A DNA stretch of 64,000 bases from Sipunculus nudus (GCA_026874595.1 CM049306.1:108769142-108833141), one strand, 5' to 3'. Shown: positions 25,301-36,310, counted from the first letter of the stretch. Made by a program: numbers and translations. The notes: generated by a model from the letters alone, not told the origin.

Positions 25301-28300
25301 ATAAAGCTTGCATGGGGGGAAAATCCCTCACATTAACTTGCCTTTTCTGATAGATCGTTGTCAGTTTATTTTCTACTGGTTAAGTTTGCATTTAAATTGC
25401 TTGCTGTTAGGACTCTGAAAGAGCTCTCCTTGAAGGATAAAGTGGCGTTAATCAAGGCGGCAACATCACGCGCAGTCAGCACCAAATGGCTCAGCAGTTT
25501 AGCGTCGGGAAAACTCAAGTGCACGCAATATATACTCAAGCGTAAGGCTAAATATATGACAGCCACGTATTACGTTCAATATGCATTCAGTAGGTTGTAA
25601 TCGTATTGCCTTAGTGTTATTATTTGTTAATCATCAGTCACTACGTATGTGTACATGTATATTCATTTTATCATGAATAAATATGTTCAGCTACACACAC
25701 ACAAAAAAACATTCATAATAAGGGTCCTCCGCTAAGTAAAATATTTTGTTATAATTCACATTAAAGATATGCAATAGATAAACTCTGATACACATTAAAT
25801 ATCAGCGTGTTATATGCGACCACGGTAAGAGTTTCACAAATACGACCACCCCCAAATTACGACCACTTTGCTCAGTCCCCAGGGTGGTCGTAATTGTGGG
25901 GGTCCACTGTATTTGCTTAGTAGCTAGAATCAACAACAAATTTCTAGTCATTCTTTTTTCATTAAAATGGAACCTAAACCATTATTTCTTACATTTATTA
26001 ATCTTAATTTAATCATCTTTATTAATCCTGCATTAACATAAACTTTCCTTTATCATTGCATCCATGTACAGATGAAGAGATTGATGATGGCCTCCCTGAT
26101 GACATTGAGTTACCTGAAGGAAAAGTTGGTGCCAAGAAACTACGTAAACTACAGGAAAAGGAAGAAAAAAGACGGCAAAGAGAGGTGAAGATACTCACAT
26201 AAAAGTTCCCAAAGGAATAACTGATATAAAACCCAACTGTTCAGAGAGAATTTTTAGATTCCTGCAAGAAGGCTAAATTAAACAATTGTTAAATCCTTTC
26301 AGCAATTTACGCAGGTAATCTTAATTATGGACTTGCTGCTATTCAACCTCTGATAATATTAATATATATAATGAATATTACATTATTACTTCATTGTAAT
26401 GCAAATGAAACATCATATATATGAGGTAACTGGTAGAGCCATATAATATCAGTTTTCTAAGGTTGTAAGTACTTATCATAACCAGGTCTTAAGGCGTATT
26501 TTTCCTGTAATACCAAAGTGATTGGTTTCTGTACTGTAAATACAACAGGCCGAGCTTCAAGATAGAGAAGAGAAGAAAAGAAGAGAGGCATTGCTGGAGG
26601 AAAAGAGAAAAAAAGATGAGGCCCGGGAGGCAGCTTTAGAAAAAGCCAGGGTTAGTCAGTGGTATATCATAATAGAACACCTACTTGTGGTTAAACATGG
26701 TTTGTGTGTGTGTGCAGGTTTTATTGTAAAATTGGTTGTTTTTGTTCATGATATTTATTTAATTAATCAATATCAATATGCATTGAAGTCTAGGAATAAA
26801 ATACTTAAATTTAGCATTCAAGGGAAGATGGAACTCGAAGCAGATAATAAATAATGAATAAAAAGATAAAAGATAACAGCTAGAGGATGTACATGCAATA
26901 CATAATCATTGCTTTTTCATTTAATTATCAGCCATGACATTACGACCAGTTATTGGCACACTTAACCCCACACTTGGTCCCCAAGACCAGTCTGTCACAT
27001 TTCATATTTAAATATTCAGTTGAATATTAAACATATTTTTGCTTCCCTTTCTTGACAGATATTTTTCTTGTCGGCTTGGATTTACTCAGCATATTATCTG
27101 GACATCAGAGTTTTATTGATGATGTTGTAGGAGGAGGAGGAGCGCCTCAGGAAGGAGGAGGAGGAGAAGAGGGAGCACGAGGAGTACCTGAAGATGAAGG
27201 AGATGTTCAGTGTGGATGAGGAGGGCACGCACGAGGCCGAGCTAAATCAAGATGTAAGTAACTAGCCACATCCACCTGCCAGGCAAGCACGAGGCTGAGC
27301 TAAATCAAGATGTAAGTAACTAGCCACATCCACCTGCCAGGCCAGCACGAGGCCGAGCTAAATCAAGATGTAAGTAACCAGCCACATCCACCTGCCAGGC
27401 ACGCACGAGGCCGAGCTAAATCAAGATGTAAGTAGCTAGCCACATCCACCTGCCAGGCACGCACGAGGCCGAGCTAAATCAAGATGTAAGTAACTAGCCA
27501 CATCCACCTGCCAGGCCAGCACGAGGCTGAGCTAAATCAAGATGTAAGTAACTAGCCACATCCACCTGCCAGGCACACACGAGGCCGAGCTAAATCAAGA
27601 TGTAAGTAGCTAGCCACATCCACCTGCCAGGCACGCACGAGGCCAAGCTAAATCAAGATGTAAGTAACTAGCCACATCCACCTGCCAGGCCAGCACGAGG
27701 CTGAGCTAAATCAAGATGTAAGTAACTAGCCACATCCACCTGCCAGGCACGCACGAGGCCGAGCTAAATCAAGATGTAAGTAACTAGCCACATCCACCTG
27801 CCAGGCACGCACGAGGCCGAGCTAAATCAAGATGTAAGTAACTAGCCACATCCACCTGCCAGGCACGCACGAGGCCCAACTAAATCAAGATGTAAGTAAC
27901 TAACCACATACACCTGCCAGGCACGCACGAGGCCCAGCTAAATCAAGATGTAAGTAACTAGCCACATCAACCTGCCAGGCACGCACGAAGCTGAGCTAAA
28001 TCAAGATGTAAGTAACTAACTACATACACCTACCTGCCAGGCACGCACGAGGCTGAGCTTAATCAAGATGTAAGTAACTAACTACATACACCTACCTGCC
28101 AGGCACGCACGAGGCTGAGCTAAATCAAGATGTAAGTAACTAGCCACATCCACCTGCCAGGCACGCACGAGGCTGAGCTAAATCAAGATGTAAGTAACTA
28201 GCCACATCCACCTGCCAGGCACGCACAAAGCTGAGCTAAATCAAGATGTAAGTAACTAACTACATACACCTACCTGCAAGGCACGCACGAGGCTGAGCTA

Positions 28301-31300
28301 AATCAAGATGTAAGTAACTAACTACATACACCTACCTGCCAGGCACGCACGAGGCTGAGCTAAATCAAGATGTAAGTAACTAGCCACATCAACCTGCCAG
28401 GCACGTACGAAGCTGAGCTAAACCAAGATGTAAGTAACTAACTACATACACCTACCTGCCAGGCACGCACGAGGCTGAGCTAAATCAAGATGTAAGTAAC
28501 TAGCCACATCCACCTGCCAGGCACGCCTGAGGCTGAGCTAAATCAAGATGTAAGTAACTAGCCACATCCACCTGCCAGGCACGCATGAGGCTGAGCTAAA
28601 TCAAGATGCAAGTAACTAACTACATACACCTGCCAGGCATGCACGAGGCTGAGCTCAATCAAGATGTAAGTAACTAACCACATACACCTGCCAGGCAGGC
28701 ACAAGGCTGAGTTAAATCAAGATGTAAGTACCTAACTACATACACCTGCCAGGCACGCACGAGGCTGAGCTAAATCAAGATGTCAGTAACTAGCCACATA
28801 CACCTGCCAGGCACGCATGAGGCCAAGCTAAATCAAGATGTAAATAACTTACTACATACACCTACCAGGCACGCACGAGGCTGAGCTAAATCAAGATGTA
28901 AGTATCTAGCCACATACACCTGCCAGGCACGCACGAGGCCGAGCTAAATCAAGATGTAAGTAACTAACCACATACACCTGCCAGGCACGCACGAGGCTGA
29001 GCTAAATCAAGATGTAAGTAACTAACCACATACACCTCCTTGGCACGCACGAGGCTGAGCTTAATCAAGATGTAAGTAACTAACTACATACACCTGCCAG
29101 GCACGCATGAGGCTGAGCTAAATCAAGATGTAAGTAACTAGCCACATACACCTGCCAGGCAAGCACGAGGCTGAACTAAATCAAGATGTAAGTAACTAAC
29201 TACAAACACCTGCCAGGCATGCACGAGGCTGAGCTTAATCAAGATGTAAGTAACTAACTACATACACCTCCTTGGCACGCACGAGGCTGAACTAAATCAA
29301 GATGTAAGTAACTAACCACATACACCTGCCAGGCAGGCACAAGGCTAAGCTAAATCAAGATGTAAGTAACTAACTACATACACCTGCCTGGCACGCACGA
29401 GGCTGAGCTAAATCAAGATGTAAGTAACTAGCCACATACACCTGCCAGGCACGCACGAGGCTGAACTAAATCAAGATGTAAGTAACTAACTACATACACC
29501 TGCCAGGCACGCACGAGGCCGAGCTAAATCAAGATGTAAGTAACTAACCACATACACCTCCTTGGCACGCACGAGGCCGAGCTTAATCAAGATGTAAGTA
29601 ACTAACTACATACACCTGCCAGGCACGCACGAGGCTGAGCTAAATCAAGATGTAAGTAACTAGCCACATACACCTGCCAGGCACTCACGAGGCTGAGCTA
29701 AATCAAGATGTAAGTAACTAACTACATACACCTGCCAGGCACGCACGAGGCTGAACTAAATCAAGATGTAAGTAACAAACTACATACACCTGCGAGACAT
29801 GCATGAGGCTGAGCTAAATCAAGATGTAAGTAACCAGCCACATCCACCTGTCAGGCACGCACGAAGCCTAGCTAAATCAAGATGTAAGTAACTAGCCACA
29901 TCCACCTACCAAGCACGCACGAGGCTGAGCTAAATCAAGGTGTAAGTAACTAACTACATACACCTGCCAGGCACACATAAGGCTGAACTAAATCAAGATG
30001 TAAGTAACTAAGTACATACACCTGCCAGGCACGCCTGAGGCCGAGCTAAATCAAGATGTAAATAACTTACTACATACACCTACCAGGCATGCACAAGGCC
30101 GAGCTAAATCAAGATGTAAGTAACTAACCACATACACCTACAGGCACGCAAGAGGCTGAGCTAAATCAAGATGGAAGTAACTAACTACAAACACCTGCCA
30201 GGCACGCACAAGGCTGAACTAAATCAAGATGTAAGTAACTAACTACATACACCTGCCAGGCACGCACAAGGCTGAGCTAAATCAAGATGTAAGTAACTAA
30301 CTACATACACCTGCCAGGCATGCACGAGGCTGAGCTAAATCAAGATGTAAGTAACTAACTTCATAGACCTGCCAGGCATGCACGAGGCTGAGCTAAATCA
30401 AGATGTAAGTAACTAACCACATACTCCTGCCAGGCACGCATGAGGCCGAGCTAAATCAAGATGTAAGTAACTAACTACATACACCTGCCAGGCATGCACC
30501 AGGCTGAGCTAAATCAAGATGTAAGTAACTAACTTCATACACCTGCTAGGCATGCACGAGGCCCAGCTAAATCAAGATGTAAGTAACCAACCACATACTC
30601 CTGCCAGGCACGCACGTTGCTGAGCTAAATAAAGATTTAAGTAACTAGCCCCAAACACGTGCCAGGTTCACATGAGGCTGAGATAAATCATGATGTAAGT
30701 AACCAACCACATACACGTGCCAGGCATGCTCAAGGCTGAGCTGAATCAAGATGTAAGTAACTAACCATATACACCTGCCAGGGACATACTATGCCCAGCT
30801 AAATCAAGATGTAAGTAACATACTACATACACGTGCCAGGCACGCACAAGGCTGAGCTTAATTAAGATGTAAGTAACTAACTACATACACCTGCCAGGCA
30901 CACACAAGGCTAAGCTAAATCAAGATGTAAGTAACTAACCACATACATCTGCCAGGCGGGCACAAGGCTGAGTTAAATCAAGATGTAAGTAACTAACTAC
31001 ATATACCTGCCAGGCACGCACGAGGCTGAGCTAAATCAAGATGTAAGTAACTAACTTCTTACACCTGCCAGGCATGCAAGAGGCCAAGCTAAATCAAGAT
31101 GTAAGTAACTAACCACATACACCTGCCAGGCACGCACGAGGCCCAGCTAAATCAAGATGTAAGTAACTAACCACATACTCCTGCCAGGTTCACATGAAGC
31201 TGAGCTGAATCATGATGTAAGTAACCAACCACATACACGTGCCAGGCACGCACAAGGCTGAGCTTAATCAAGATGTAAGTAACTAACTACATACACCTGC

Positions 31301-34033
31301 CAGGCACACACAAGGCTAAGCTAAATCAAGATGTAAGTAACTAACCACATACATCTGCCAGGCGGGCAAGAGGCTGAGCTAAATCAAGATGTAAGTAACT
31401 AACTTCTTACACCTGCCAGGCATGCAAGAGGCCAAGCTAAATCAAGATGTAAGTAACTAACCACATACACCTGCCAGGCACGCACGAGGCCCAGCTAAAT
31501 CAAGATGTAAGTAACTAACCACATACTCCTGCCAGGCACGCACGATGCTGAGCTAAATCAAGATTTAAGTAACAAGCCCCAAACACCTGCCAGGTTCACA
31601 TGAAGCTGAGCTGAATCATGATGTAAGTAACCAACCACATACACCTGCCAGGCACGCTCAAGGCTGAGCTGATTCAAGATGTAAGTAACTAACCATATAC
31701 ACATGCCACGCACACACTATGCATAGCTTAATTAAGATGTAAGTAACTTACTACATACACGTGCAAGGCACGCACGAGGCCAAGCTAAATCAAGATGCAA
31801 GTAATTGGGATGTAGACCTGCTGATACACCCAAGATCCTGCTGATCATAATAGATGCATGCTGTTGCCTGAACTGTCCACCTGTAACATCTGCATTGTTA
31901 GATGATTTCAGATCCAGCCCAGGTCAGGTAAAACACCACCCAAAAAAATGCTGACATTTAGACTACATATGACAAAGATGACTACATACACAAAGTTTAA
32001 AATAATGTCCAAAGGAAATTGCATTTAAACAGGATCCATATGTCTTGAATTAATGTTGATTTTTTGCATGCCTCCTGGTCTGTTTAATCTCTATAGAATT
32101 ATTTTATAATAAAATCTGTACCTACCTATTCTGAATTTGCCAGCAATGTAATCAGAAACAGACTTATTATTAGGTCTATTGGCATTCAATAAAATGGGTA
32201 CAGCGTAGCTTCCTTATCTTGCCTCCTCCCATTCCTATGAGTCAGTTTTTAGTGTTGACATCTCTGTGAAAGTAACTGCACAGCGCAGACTTCCAAGGCA
32301 TTCTAAAGTTATCTACCAGTGGTCATCACCAAAACTTTTATTTAATCAGAAACTTTTGCACAAACTTTGAGTAACAGCCTGGCCATTGAGAATTATGAAT
32401 TTGTGATACTTTGTATATTAGTGCATTACCTGACAATTTGAAGTGATGACATATACCTTACAGTTGCATACTTAGGTGCTTTTCATGACATACCAGGGAA
32501 GTTTTGGGTAACTTGATTGACATCATTCACCAAGCTGAACATCAATGGGACGATGCATTAGTTCTGCTTAAAGGCAATAGGTGGCAGTGTATGCAGTGTT
32601 TTACACTGCATATGACTGCTTAATAGTGTGGTCAAGCCATAATGGCAGGTTGGGTTAATGTCATGTAGGATTTTTTTCTAATGCCAAAATAAATGTTAGG
32701 ATATTAAGTTCTGGATGATACTTGTCCATGTGTACAGAAACATGAAATACCAAAAAGTGAAAATGTAGCACATCATATAGCATTAAATGGTTATCTTTAC
32801 CCACATAACTAGTATTATCCACAGCTGAATGCAGTACGTGGCCATCATATTCAGAAGAATAGAAAATATAGGATATTACATATCTGATAAAATTATTTGT
32901 TTTAAGCATTTAGAAGCTGGTACACTTCTTTTAGATGTTTTATTTTGTTATTTCAGACGGAATCTTTGCTACAAGAATTCATTGATTATATCAAGGTAAG
33001 GGTTGCTTTCAGCAGTACTTGCATTAGCCATCATTTAATTACCCAGTATATATGATTTATAACACAAGCACAGTCAGAAGCTCTGTACATGCTGTTACAC
33101 ATCAGACATTGGTTGAATTATTTCACCTCTAAAAATTTCATACCTAAAAATGTAGTCTTCTGATCACACTTAAGATGTCTGTATGAAGTAACACTTGGCA
33201 TCTACCAGTGTGTGTTGAAGCTAAAACTTGCAGGTTTAGAGATTTCAGACAAGTTAATATCTTTTTTATTCTTCTGTTTGCAGCAAATGAAAGTTGTTAT
33301 ACTGGAGGATTTGGCATCCCACTTCAAATTAAAAACACAAGTAAGTATACCTCAATTTAATGAGTACTAAACCTCTTAAGTTAGTACAGACACTTCATTT
33401 GTCATGAACTAAACATTGATGGCAATATGGTTATAATTTGCTTCATTAATTTAGGTTGAAAAATCCTTATGCATGCATGTGGATAAGTTTTCTTAATCAG
33501 AACAATCTTATTGTTGGTCTTGTTACTAATATACAAGTCTGTTCCAGTCTTGGTATTTTCTGTATTAACATCAAGTAAGAATATCAGTTAAGCAGCAGTT
33601 TGCCACAAGAATTGAACAAGAAATACCTTCTATATGTACCTTTAATATAAACTATAAATACTTGTTTTGCCAGTAAAAGCTGTCATACTAAGTATAGTGT
33701 GCTAATTGAACAATAAGTAACAGCCATGACTATTTCACATATGACTAACAATCTTATTGAAATGTCTTTTACCAGGAGGCCATTGACCGTGTGCGGGATT
33801 TACAGGAAGAAGGCCGTCTGTCAGGGGTGATAGATGACAGGGGGAAGTTTATTTACATTACACAGGAAGAGTATGAATCTGTAGCCAAGTTTATTAACCA
33901 GCGAGGCCGAGTGTCCATGACAGAGTTGGCTGAATCCAGTAATATACTGATTAACCTGAACCCAGACAATATCGTGACACTGCAGAAGAAATTGCTCGGA
34001 GACCAGTCTAACGAGATCACAGCATCCGCTTAA
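18785..34033 (+). CDS. DDRGK1: DDRGK domain-containing protein 1 (UFBP1), eight exons
   Basis: Joining 18785-18872, 23582-23719, 26072-26184, 26549-26650, 27131-27253, 32957-32995, 33284-33340 and 33776-34033 gives 918 nt in one frame, a 305-residue protein (the human protein has 314). Every junction is GT-AG. Residues 4-24 form a hydrophobic signal anchor, about 97-180 a charged coiled coil ([17 protein letters not shown]), and about 189-305 the C-terminal winged-helix/PCI-like domain. The name-giving DDRGK is at residues 240-244. By alignment from the C-terminus, K244 corresponds to human K267, the reported UFM1 acceptor. In animals DDRGK1 sits on the ER membrane, binds UFL1 and CDK5RAP3, and directs UFMylation for ribosome quality control and ER-phagy. 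Introns 1, 2 and 5 are swollen by repeats. No lesion is visible in the coding sequence, so it should be functional unless splicing of exon 5 is disturbed by the adjacent minisatellite. Confidence 0.95.
19173..20312. mobile_element. Pogo/Tigger-like non-autonomous element in DDRGK1 intron 1
   Basis: The left end is CAGTAAAACCTGA and the right end is TCAGGTTTCACTG, with TA on both outer sides (19171-19172 and 20313-20314). Subterminal blocks of the type GGTGGTCTTAAGTCACA recur at the left, with related GCGGTCG/GGTCGC blocks inverted at the right. A (TA)n run lies at about 19345-19383. No transposase frame remains. Confidence 0.75.
21565..23475 (+). mobile_element. Pearl/HINE-like composite repeat, copy 3, in DDRGK1 intron 1
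   Basis: The head at 21565 has TTTTTAGCTCAGCTGAC, a hairpin, and a CCGT microsatellite (about 21622-21658). The tail at 23441-23475 has GTCAGCTGAGC, then GACCCATAGGTCC. The interior matches copy 1 in inverted orientation and copy 5 in the same orientation. It includes a poly-C tract near 22446. It is an uninterrupted reference for the insertion seen in copy 5. Confidence 0.65.
23582..23719 (+). CDS. DDRGK1: DDRGK1 exon 2
   Basis: Acceptor ATGCAG/GAG and donor TCAG/GTGTGT, phase 1 on both sides. Encodes residues 30-75, an Arg-rich, low-complexity linker ([14 protein letters not shown]) like the basic region after the membrane anchor in vertebrate DDRGK1. Confidence 0.9.
23765..24549. mobile_element. 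hAT-type MITE rich in GGTAC motifs, in DDRGK1 intron 2
   Basis: The left end CAGGGTTGGGGCCAGGTAC and the right end GTACTTGGTCCCAACCCTG are inverted repeats. The flanks ATAGATAG (23757-23764) and ATAAATAG (24550-24557) differ at one base, fitting an 8-bp hAT duplication. AGGTAC and CAGGTACAGGTAC motifs crowd both subterminal regions. The middle has three copies of a unit of about 69 bp (from 23998, 24067 and 24135). It is non-coding. Confidence 0.8.
24695..25909 (+). mobile_element. Deleted Tigger/pogo element in DDRGK1 intron 2
   Basis: The ends CAGTGGAACCCC and GGGGGTCCACTG are inverted, with TA on both outer sides (24693-24694 and 25910-25911). Subterminal GCGACCACCCC repeats occur at the left and GGTGGTCG at the right. 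The interior keeps a fragment of a transposase DNA-binding domain (25406-25600), but the DDE region is missing, so it cannot be autonomous. Confidence 0.8.
25406..25600 (+). pseudogene. Tigger transposase N-terminal HTH fragment
   Basis: The frame gives [18 protein letters not shown], then a diverged middle, then [17 protein letters not shown], and ends with TAA. This follows the N-terminal CENP-B/Tigger helix-turn-helix pattern, in which an L-S-L-x-x-K-V-x-x-I block precedes a G-K-T-Q-V-x-x-I-L-K-R-K-x-x-Y-M block. The catalytic domain does not follow. There is no in-frame ATG upstream of the motif, so production of a protein would need an upstream exon. The pyrimidine-poor TTGCTGTTAG before 25411 is a weak acceptor candidate. 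Confidence 0.55.
26072..26184 (+). CDS. DDRGK1: DDRGK1 exon 3
   Basis: Acceptor TGTACAG/ATG and donor GAG/GTGAAG. Encodes residues 76-113: an acidic stretch, then [20 protein letters not shown], which begins the coiled coil and is the best conserved segment outside the C-terminal domain. Confidence 0.92.
26549..26650 (+). CDS. DDRGK1: DDRGK1 exon 4
   Basis: Acceptor TACAACAG/GCC and donor AGG/GTTAGT. Encodes residues 114-147, all highly charged Glu/Lys/Arg coiled coil. Confidence 0.92.
27131..27253 (+). CDS. DDRGK1: DDRGK1 exon 5
   Basis: Acceptor TTGTAG/GAG and donor GAT/GTAAGT, phase 0 on both sides. Encodes residues 148-188 ([20 protein letters not shown], then [12 protein letters not shown]). 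The last ten codons ([10 protein letters not shown]) and the donor are the founder sequence of the downstream 58-bp minisatellite. This exon is also more GC-rich than the others. Confidence 0.92.
27226..31805 (+). repeat. 58-bp minisatellite built from the exon 5 end and its splice donor
   Basis: About 78 copies of a 58-bp unit (some 62-bp variants with an extra CTAC) run from inside exon 5 into intron 5. The unit contains the last 28-29 bases of exon 5 (GCACGAGGC, CGAGCTAAATCAAGAT), an exact GTAAGT donor, and CACATCCACCTGCCAG, which ends like a weak acceptor. Early copies are nearly identical to the exon. Copies after about 28000 diverge (CATACACC variants), and the last (31765-31805) has GCAAGT in place of GTAAGT. 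The array probably varies in copy number. CRISPR is excluded because the spacing is head-to-tail with no unique spacers and the context is an animal gene. Confidence 0.97.
31806..32956 (+). other. Remainder of DDRGK1 intron 5
   Basis: No element ends, exon or array recognised in this segment. It ends in TTATTTCAG, the acceptor of exon 6. Confidence 0.6.
32957..32995 (+). CDS. DDRGK1: DDRGK1 exon 6 (39 nt)
   Basis: Acceptor TTTCAG/ACG and donor AAG/GTAAGG. Encodes [13 protein letters not shown] (residues 189-201), the first helix of the C-terminal domain, phase 0. It is a microexon whose peptide is strongly conserved in the family. Confidence 0.93.
33284..33340 (+). CDS. DDRGK1: DDRGK1 exon 7 (57 nt)
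   Basis: Acceptor TTTGCAG/CAA and donor CAA/GTAAGT. Encodes [19 protein letters not shown] (residues 202-220), part of the winged-helix fold. Confidence 0.93.
33776..34033 (+). CDS. DDRGK1: DDRGK1 exon 8 (terminal)
   Basis: Acceptor TACCAG/GAG, stop TAA at 34031-34033. Encodes residues 221-305, including [31 protein letters not shown] and a family-variable tail. Confidence 0.95.
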   Translation, partial: EAIDRVRDLQEEGRLSGVIDDRGKFIYITQEEYESVAKFINQRGRVSMTELAESSNILINLNPDNIVTLQKKLLGDQSNEITASA

Positions 34034-34037
34034 TAAA
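34032..34037 (+). terminator. DDRGK1 polyadenylation signal overlapping the stop codon
   Basis: AATAAA starts at the second base of the TAA stop (TAATAAAG). A GT-rich stretch (TTGTTTTGTGTGTCTGGTG, about 34062-34080) follows at downstream-element distance. If used, the 3' UTR would be only about 15-25 nt. I see no other perfect AATAAA within the next few hundred bases. Confidence 0.55.
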
Positions 34038-34774
34038 GTATAATCAAAGACTCTTGTTCTGCTTGTTTTGTGTGTCTGGTGTATATCTGTATGGTGCAAC
34101 CCCCCCCCCCCCCCATGTTAGAATATTGTCTCATACCACTTTCCCAAATTTACAGTTAATATATTACTTTAAATTGTATGGTTAATATATAACTTTAAAC
34201 CGTATCAATACCTTTTTTTTCAAATCTGTATTAAAAACCAGGTCAGTAACCAGGACAATGGTCTAATTATAAAAAAAGCCCTACGACAGATGCCCAAGTA
34301 AACTTCTAGATTTCTGGAAAAAATGTTACCCTGGCAACTATTGCAATAAGTAAACCTGTGTATTTCTAAAAAAAATGCAATATCAGAGTAAATGTACAAG
34401 TTTCTAAAAACACCTACGGAATACTTACCAAAGTTAACCTTTATATGTCCACCAAAAAACCCCTTTAAACATAGTCAAAGTTCCATTATAGATCATAACT
34501 CGGTGTTACTGAACGAAAATTTCTGTTGAATACTTCTCTTTTATACACTGCATAAATTCAGGACAGTGATATTTTCGATGTTGCAGGCAGCTGAGTATTT
34601 TAATCCCTGTGGTAAAGATGTCCTAATATGCTCGGATTGTCATGAATCTTGCCTTGAATATTGACCATGACTAGTTTTGTCAGTTCCCGAAAAGTGATGG
34701 CGCCACCTGTATATTTTGTTCTTTTAACAATTATTTAAAATTTTTTTTTACTATAAAATGACAACAATCATGTC
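34038..34774. other. 3' flank of DDRGK1
   Basis: AT-rich sequence with a poly-C run at 34100-34113. A lone ATGGCGCCACCTGTAT near 34698 matches the end of a core-repeat unit of the pearl-like family, so part of this is probably an old repeat fragment. Confidence 0.5.
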
Positions 34775-36310
34775 AGTTTCTCAGCTGTAATTACATCTAG
34801 TGTCCCAAAACCTGGTATGTTTATTGATCAGAAGTGGATGCCGTATAGTTATCACTCTGTCTGTCTGTCTGCTTGTCTGTCCATCCGTCCATCCACACAA
34901 ATTTGTTTCCAGATGATAAGTCCAGGTTTTATTGACACATGGATTTCAAACTTGTCTTACATATGGCCCACCACTAAAGCAAGAACCTATATGATTTTGG
35001 GGTGAGGAGGTTAAAGTTCACGGTCACAGGACTGCATTTTAAGCTAAGCTTTTCATCCAAAAATTTCCATTTTGCACATTTAGCTGACTTGCCAGTATGG
35101 GGAGTGCATAAATGAGTTTTGGGTCACATGGTCAAAGGTTAAGGTCACAGGGGCCATCTGTTCACAAATTAGTTTCCAGATGATAACTCGAGTTTAGTTT
35201 GACATATTGGTTTCAAACTTATCTTGTATATGACTCACCACTAAAGAAAGAAATGTGTGGATTTTGGAGTCCAACGGGTCAAAGGTCATGGTCACAGGAC
35301 TCATTTCTTAAAAAAGAATGCATATGCATTTGTAGCCTACTTTTCATCCCAAACCTTCCATCTTCAAGATATTGCTAACCTGTCAATAGGGGGAGATTCT
35401 GTTCAATTTGGGGTCATGAGGTCAAAGGTCAAGGTCACAGTACCATCTTATTAAGAAGGATTAAGGATGCATTTTAAGCCAAACTTTTTATCCAGAACCT
35501 TCCGTCTTGCACATATAGCTGAGCTGCCAATAGGGGAAGAAACTGATTGATTTTGGAGTCACAAGGTCAAAGGTCATCATCACAGGGGCCCATCTGTCCA
35601 CATATTTGTTTCTGGATGATAACTCTAGTTTTGATTGACATATTGGTTTCAATTTTGACTTGTATATGACCAACCAATAATGTAAGAACCCTTTTGATTT
35701 TGGGGTCATAAGGCAAAAGGTCAAGGTCACAGGACCCACTCCTTTAAAAAGATTGTTGACGAATTTTTAGCCAAACTTTCTGCCCCAAACATTCTATCTT
35801 CCAGATGTTGCTCACCTGCCAATAGTGGAAGTAACTGATGGATTTTTTGGTCACAAGGTCAAGGTCATGGGGGCCATCAATCCACATATTAGTTTCCAGA
35901 TGATAACACCAGTTTAGTTTGAAATATTAGTTTCAAACTTGACTTATATATGGCCCACCACTAAAGTAAGAACTGTTGATTCTGGGGTCATGAGATCAAA
36001 GGTCATGGTCACAGGACCCACTACTTTAGAAAGACTGTGGATGCATTTGATGCCAAACTTTTCATCTCAATCCTTCCATCATCAACATGTGGTGCACCTG
36101 CCAATAGGGGAAACAAAGTTTCCTTTTGATTTTAGGGTCATAAGGTCACACGGCCCATCCTTTCACAAGTTACTTTATGGATGATAACTCCAGTTTGGGT
36201 AGACAGGTTGGCTTCAAACTGATCACAGGACCAATATTTTGGAAAACCTCATAAACATTTATCCTTAAAGACAAATCCAGCTGAGCGTCGAGACCCATTG
36301 GTCCCTAGTT
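34775..36310 (+). mobile_element. Pearl/HINE-like repeat, copy 4, with nuclear-receptor-like half-sites
   Basis: A weak head (TCTCAGCTG) and a CTGT/CCGT/CCAT microsatellite at about 34850-34895 are followed by tandem units of about 270-285 bp, anchored by GTTTCCAGATGATAA at about 34906, 35171, 35607, 35891 and 36172. The tail at 36277-36310 has CCAGCTGAGCG, then GACCCATTGGTCC. The units repeatedly contain AGGTCA half-sites (for example 35419-35437). Small frames here are unrelated to protein genes. Confidence 0.6.

Noticed and set aside
26591-26854. 87-residue frame starting in exon 4 as a separate gene
   Set aside because: Its first part is DDRGK1 exon 4 and the rest is read-through into intron 4 past the GTTAGT donor.
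27226-31805. CRISPR array
   Set aside because: There are no unique spacers; the whole 58-bp unit is repeated, in an animal intron.
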